This document shows positions 60,903 through 64,000 of a stretch of DNA of 64,000 nt, one piece after another. Position numbers and translations under genes: made by a program. Numbering within the stretch: position 1 is the first letter of the stretch; the number at the start of each line of letters is the position of its first letter. Origin of the DNA: Haladaptatus cibarius D43 (GTDB lineage Archaea; Halobacteriota; Halobacteria; Halobacteriales; Haladaptataceae); assembly GCF_000710615.1 (NCBI RefSeq), contig NZ_JDTH01000002.1:860082-924081 (forward strand). The letters are read 5' to 3'. The notes beneath the pieces were generated by a model that was given only the letters and a program-made list of their open reading frames with translations, made no database searches and had not been told where the DNA came from.

Positions 60903-61616
60903 ATGGTGTCCCTTTCGGGTCTGTTGGCGCTCCTCCTCGCGCTGGTGCATCTCGTGACTGGAAACGTACAGTCGTTCCGCGCGACTCCACGGAGTCGGTG
61001 GCTCTCGATAGCAGGCGGCGCGTCGGTTGCCTACGTCTTCGTCCACCTCCTTCCGGAACTCGAAGGCGGGACGGTGCTCGCGTCCGTCCCATTATTCGTC
61101 GGCTTTCTCGAACGACACGTCTACATCGTCGCGCTGATTGGATTTTCGCTGTTCTACGGATTGGAAGTCCTCGCGCGCGAGTCCGGACGAGAAGCCGATG
61201 GGAAACGAACCGACGACGAAATATTCTGGCTCCATATCGGAACGTTCACCGCGTACAACGCACTCATTGGCTATCTGCTCGTCCATCGGGAGCAACCGGG
61301 ACCGGTAAATCTCATGCTGTATGCCGTCGCAATGGGCCTCCATTTCGTCGTGAACGACTATGGACTTCGGGAGTTCCACGAAGATAGCTACGACCGACTC
61401 GGACGCTGGCTGCTCGCCGGGGCAGTCATCGTCGGCTGGGCCATCGGAAACGCGACGGAAGTCGATGAAGCCGTGGTAAACACTCTATTCGCATTTTTGG
61501 CTGGTGGCGTCATCCTCAACGTCATCAAAGAAGAACTGCCCGAGGAGCGCGAAAGCCGTTTCTGGTCGTTTGCGCTCGGAGCGGGAAGCTACACGCTGCT
61601 CTTACTATTCGTCTGA
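60903..61616 (+). CDS. ZIP-like polytopic membrane protein
   Basis: 237 residues with about seven or eight helices. Features that resemble ZIP metal transporters: AYVFVHLLPELEGG, a central charged loop (RESGREADGKRTDDEIFWLH), MGLHFVVNDYGLREFHEDSY and GGVILNVIKEELPEERESRF near the C-terminus. The standard ZIP HS/HE pairs are not exact, so metal transport is inference. It is inserted in the opposite direction between rpl1 and rpl11. Confidence 0.6.
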   Translation: MVSLSGLLALLLALVHLVTGNVQSFRATPRSRWLSIAGGASVAYVFVHLLPELEGGTVLASVPLFVGFLERHVYIVALIGFSLFYGLEVLARESGREADGKRTDDEIFWLHIGTFTAYNALIGYLLVHREQPGPVNLMLYAVAMGLHFVVNDYGLREFHEDSYDRLGRWLLAGAVIVGWAIGNATEVDEAVVNTLFAFLAGGVILNVIKEELPEERESRFWSFALGAGSYTLLLLFV

Positions 61617-61638
61617 TTTGAAAACGGAAAAACCCGGA

Positions 61639-62115
61639 TTAGGCTTCGAGCGCGTCGTCGTATTCGCCAGCATCGACCTTCGCTTTGAACTCTCGCGCGT
61701 CCACGCCTTCGACGGTGACGCCGAGTGACGCACAGGTACCGACGACTTCCTTCGCCGCGTTCTTCGTGTCGTAGGCGAGGAGGTCGGGGTGTTTCTGCTC
61801 CGCAATCGTTTTCACTTGGTCGATGGAGAGGTCGGCGACGAAGTTCTTCTGGGGTTCGCCACTGCCCGTCTCGAATCCGGCCTCGTCCTTGATGAGCGCC
61901 GCCGTCGGCGGGACACCGATTTCGAGGTCGAAACTGCCGTCCTCCTCGATGGAGATGGTGACGGGCACTTCCGTGCCGTCGAATGCAGCAGTCTGCTCGT
62001 TGATTTCGTTGACGACTTCTTGCACGTTGACCGCGGTCGGGCCGAGTTCCGGGCCGAGCGGTGGGCCGGGGTTGGCCTGCCCTCCGGGTACGAGGACTTC
62101 GATTGTATCAGCCAT
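61639..62115 (-). CDS. rpl11: 50S ribosomal protein L11
   Basis: 158 residues. VLVPGGQANPGPPLGPELGP at the N-terminus and the C-terminal rRNA-binding domain (DLLAYDTKNAAKEVVGTCAS, LGVTVEG) identify L11. It sits at the GTPase centre. Here it has its own transcription unit because the ZIP-like gene separates it from rpl1. Confidence 0.96.
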   Translation of the reverse strand: MADTIEVLVPGGQANPGPPLGPELGPTAVNVQEVVNEINEQTAAFDGTEVPVTISIEEDGSFDLEIGVPPTAALIKDEAGFETGSGEPQKNFVADLSIDQVKTIAEQKHPDLLAYDTKNAAKEVVGTCASLGVTVEGVDAREFKAKVDAGEYDDALEA

Positions 62116-62243
62116 ACCCGAACGAAATCTCGCTGGAGTTTTAAGGATTACCTTTTCGGGCGTTCGGAAGCGGTTCGTAGAAATTTTTTCATCATCGAAT
62201 GGTGGGTTCGCTTCCGACGAGGAGTAAGAAGAAACGATGTGGG

Positions 62244-62447
62244 TTAGGGCAGACTTACGCCGTGTCGTCCGAGAAACTTGTTCGCCTGCTTGATTTCGAC
62301 CGGACTTCCGACGACACGGCAGTACTCTTCTCCGAGCGGAACGATGCTGACTATGAACTGCCGCTCCAACTCGCGTCGAATCTCACCGAGTGCGTCACAG
62401 GGGAGGACGATTTGAGTGCTGTCGCGGAGGCGGGCAGGATCCGGCAT
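62244..62447 (-). CDS. VNG_1110C-family small protein
   Basis: 67 residues. LRDSTQIVLPCDALGEIRRE, LERQFIVSIVPLGEEYCRVV and EIKQANKFLGRHGVSLP match the small protein found next to rpl11 in Halobacterium (VNG_1110C). A compact alpha/beta fold with two cysteines is likely. Function unknown. It is divergent from the DRG GTPase gene. Confidence 0.75.
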   Translation of the reverse strand: MPDPARLRDSTQIVLPCDALGEIRRELERQFIVSIVPLGEEYCRVVGSPVEIKQANKFLGRHGVSLP

Positions 62448-62558
62448 TACGTATAGTCGTTACGATGGCCGAAACGTATTAACGTACCGAAACCATCGGC
62501 TGTTTCCCGTTGACGCGAAGGAACAAGTTTTTCGGCAATCACGGCTGACGTGTTTCTA

Positions 62559-63668
62559 ATGGGACTGGAGGAGGAAATCGAAGCACTCCGCGAGGAGATA
62601 ACCAACACGCCGTACAACAAGTCCACCGAGTCGCACATCGGACGGCTGAAGGCGAAACTCGCGGAGAAAAAGGAAAAGTTGGAAAACCAGTCCTCTGCTG
62701 GCGGTGGCGAAGGCTACGCAGTCGAGAAAACGGGCGACGCGACGGTTGCCTTCGTCGGATTCCCGAGCGTCGGCAAATCGACTTTGTTGAACTCGCTCAC
62801 CGCCGCAGAGAGCGAAGTCGGCGCATACGAGTTCACGACGCTGAACGTGAATCCGGGCATGTTGCAGTACAACGGTGCGAACATCCAACTGCTCGACGTG
62901 CCGGGACTCATCGAAGGTGCGGCCCACGGACGCGGTGGTGGACAGGAAGTGCTCTCCGTCGTCCGCGCCGCAGACCTCGTGGTGTTCGTCCTCTCCGTCT
63001 TCGAAATCGACCAGTACGAACGGCTCAGCAAGGAGTTGTACGAGAACAAGATTCGGCTGGATTCTACCCCACCGAGCATCTCGATTGCGAAGAAAGGACG
63101 AGGTGGGATCAGAGTCACGTCCAGCGTTGACCAAGACCTCTCCGAGAACGTCATCAAGGAAATTCTCCGCGAGCGTGGGTACGTGAACGCAAACGTGACG
63201 CTTCGGGAGAAGATGGACATCGACCGCCTGCTCGACGGTATCATGGACAACCGCGAGTACATCCCGTCGATGGTGACGGTGAACAAGGTCGACCTCATCG
63301 AACCCGACTACGCCGAGAAAGTCAAAGCCGACCTACGTGACCACGATATCGACCCCGACGAAGCGGTGTTCATCAGCGCGGAAAAGGAGAAAGGATTGGA
63401 TGCACTGCGCGAGAAAATCTGGGACGAACTCGGCCTGATGCGAATCTACATGGATAAACCGGGTCGTGGTGTCGATTACGACGAACCGCTCGTTCTCCCC
63501 AAGGAGAGTACCATCGAAGACTCGTTCGACAGACTCGGCGGCGACATGCGCCAACGGTTCCGATTCGCGCGCGTCAGTGGCCCGAGTGCGAAACACGACG
63601 AACAACAGGTCGGGAAGGAACACGAACTTGCCGATGAAGACGTGCTTCGGATGATTCTCCGGAAGTGA
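62559..63668 (+). CDS. drg: DRG-family GTPase
   Basis: 369 residues from the ATG at 62559. A helical N-terminus (GLEEEIEALREEITNTPYNK) precedes the G domain: G1 FVGFPSVGKSTLLNSL, G3 DVPGLIEGAAHGRGGGQ, G4 VNKVD. The C-terminus is a TGS domain (RIYMDKPGRGVDYDEPLVLP). DRG proteins associate with translating ribosomes, which suits the ribosomal neighbours. The stop overlaps the GTG of the next gene (GTGA). Confidence 0.92.
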   Translation: MGLEEEIEALREEITNTPYNKSTESHIGRLKAKLAEKKEKLENQSSAGGGEGYAVEKTGDATVAFVGFPSVGKSTLLNSLTAAESEVGAYEFTTLNVNPGMLQYNGANIQLLDVPGLIEGAAHGRGGGQEVLSVVRAADLVVFVLSVFEIDQYERLSKELYENKIRLDSTPPSISIAKKGRGGIRVTSSVDQDLSENVIKEILRERGYVNANVTLREKMDIDRLLDGIMDNREYIPSMVTVNKVDLIEPDYAEKVKADLRDHDIDPDEAVFISAEKEKGLDALREKIWDELGLMRIYMDKPGRGVDYDEPLVLPKESTIEDSFDRLGGDMRQRFRFARVSGPSAKHDEQQVGKEHELADEDVLRMILRK

Positions 63669-64000
63669 GGCTTCTGTCGCGTTCTCTCTCCGATTTGGCC
63701 ACGTCTCGACGCCTCGTGTTGCTATCGCTGTTCGCACTCCCGTGGGTGGTTCTCGTCGCGCCGAGCGGGACGACGCTGATTTTTCCGTGGGGATTGGTGA
63801 ACCCTGCATCACTGCACGTCACGACGCTTCCGGAGTATCTGTTCGTCCTGACCGTCGGATTACCGCCGCAACTTCTCGCGTGGCCGCTAAGCGTGCTCTT
63901 CTATCTACTTGCGCTCGTAAGCGCGTTTTCGGGGCGAGTCGAAGATCGACGGGTAACCGGTGGACTCCTCGTTCTGGCGGGCGTGACCCAATTGAACTTC
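63665..64000 (+). CDS. Membrane protein, truncated by window end (TIGR04206-like)
   Basis: The frame from GTG at 63665 is open to the end (112 residues seen). Two or three hydrophobic segments are visible (LVLLSLFALPWVVLVAPSG; LLAWPLSVLFYLLALVSAF), with a conserved-looking FPWGLVNPASLHVTTLPEYL between them. I believe it belongs to the haloarchaeal TIGR04206 membrane family, but the rest of the gene is outside. The GTGA overlap with drg indicates coupled translation. Confidence 0.55.
   Translation, partial: MRLLSRSLSDLATSRRLVLLSLFALPWVVLVAPSGTTLIFPWGLVNPASLHVTTLPEYLFVLTVGLPPQLLAWPLSVLFYLLALVSAFSGRVEDRRVTGGLLVLAGVTQLNF

Overview
The window comes from the chromosome of a halophilic archaeon (class Halobacteria). 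The proteins are acidic and many carry Tat signals. Promoters are archaeal (TTTAAA/TTTAAG boxes about 25-30 nt upstream of nearly leaderless starts). The content is typical of the group: halocyanins, Bat-type HTH regulators, RNA polymerase subunits D, K and N, the archaeal mevalonate route and PorAB. Base composition looks moderate for the group, which would fit a Haladaptatus-like genus, but the genus is inference. Gene density is high, and large antisense open frames are shadows of the codon bias. No insertion sequence, prophage, integrase, CRISPR array or rRNA gene was seen.

Layout. 1-3.2 kb: small membrane proteins, a type II NADH dehydrogenase-like flavoprotein and (phospho)mevalonate decarboxylase. 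3.2-3.85 kb: a gene-free stretch holding an elaborate nested inverted-repeat element. 3.85-10.8 kb: endonuclease III, a DUF1917 protein, and an eight-gene respiratory locus (DUF protein, halocyanin, DUF membrane protein, Rieske protein, split cytochrome b, two small membrane proteins). 10.9-12.7 kb: isopentenyl phosphate kinase and mevalonate kinase, then a divergent Bat-type regulator. 13.8-19.9 kb: a minus-strand information-processing block read as tRNA-Ser, S13, S4, S11, RpoD, tRNA-Leu, L18e, L13, S9, RpoN, RpoK, enolase, S2. 20-23.6 kb: a secreted deacylase-like protein, MoaA and an Mrp/NBP35 ATPase. 23.6-28.3 kb: an AT-richer island with two secreted proteins, one of 1111 residues with PKD domains. 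28.3-31.7 kb: PorA, PorB and an Lrp regulator. 31.7-46.8 kb: mixed metabolism (GNAT, SRPBCC, a truncated flavoprotein, a second halocyanin, M42 and M28 peptidases, an orphan E1-alpha, an NAD-kinase-like protein, lipoproteins, CorA, CysS). 46.8-57.3 kb: PurA, regulators, a large coiled-coil DUF protein, a PqqB-like hydrolase, a sulfite-oxidase-like protein, MenF and MenD. 57.3-64 kb: a TctA-like permease, the L12-L10-L1 operon, a ZIP-like membrane protein, L11, a VNG_1110C-type protein and a DRG GTPase.

How the genes connect. NDH-2, MenF/MenD (menaquinone), the b6f-like complex and two halocyanins can form a quinone-based electron transport route. Mevalonate kinase, the decarboxylase and IPK are three steps of the alternate mevalonate pathway that supplies isoprenoids for archaeal lipids and the menaquinone tail. 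PorAB and an orphan E1-alpha both relate to oxidative decarboxylation of 2-oxoacids.

Most noteworthy items: the multi-hairpin element at 3.35-3.72 kb; a 68-nt identical tract shared by the two halocyanin genes; the structured leader of the L1 operon; a perfect 16-bp inverted repeat upstream of the second halocyanin; the PKD giant with a repetitive Tyr/Thr-rich tail; and the b6f-type histidine spacing in cytochrome b.
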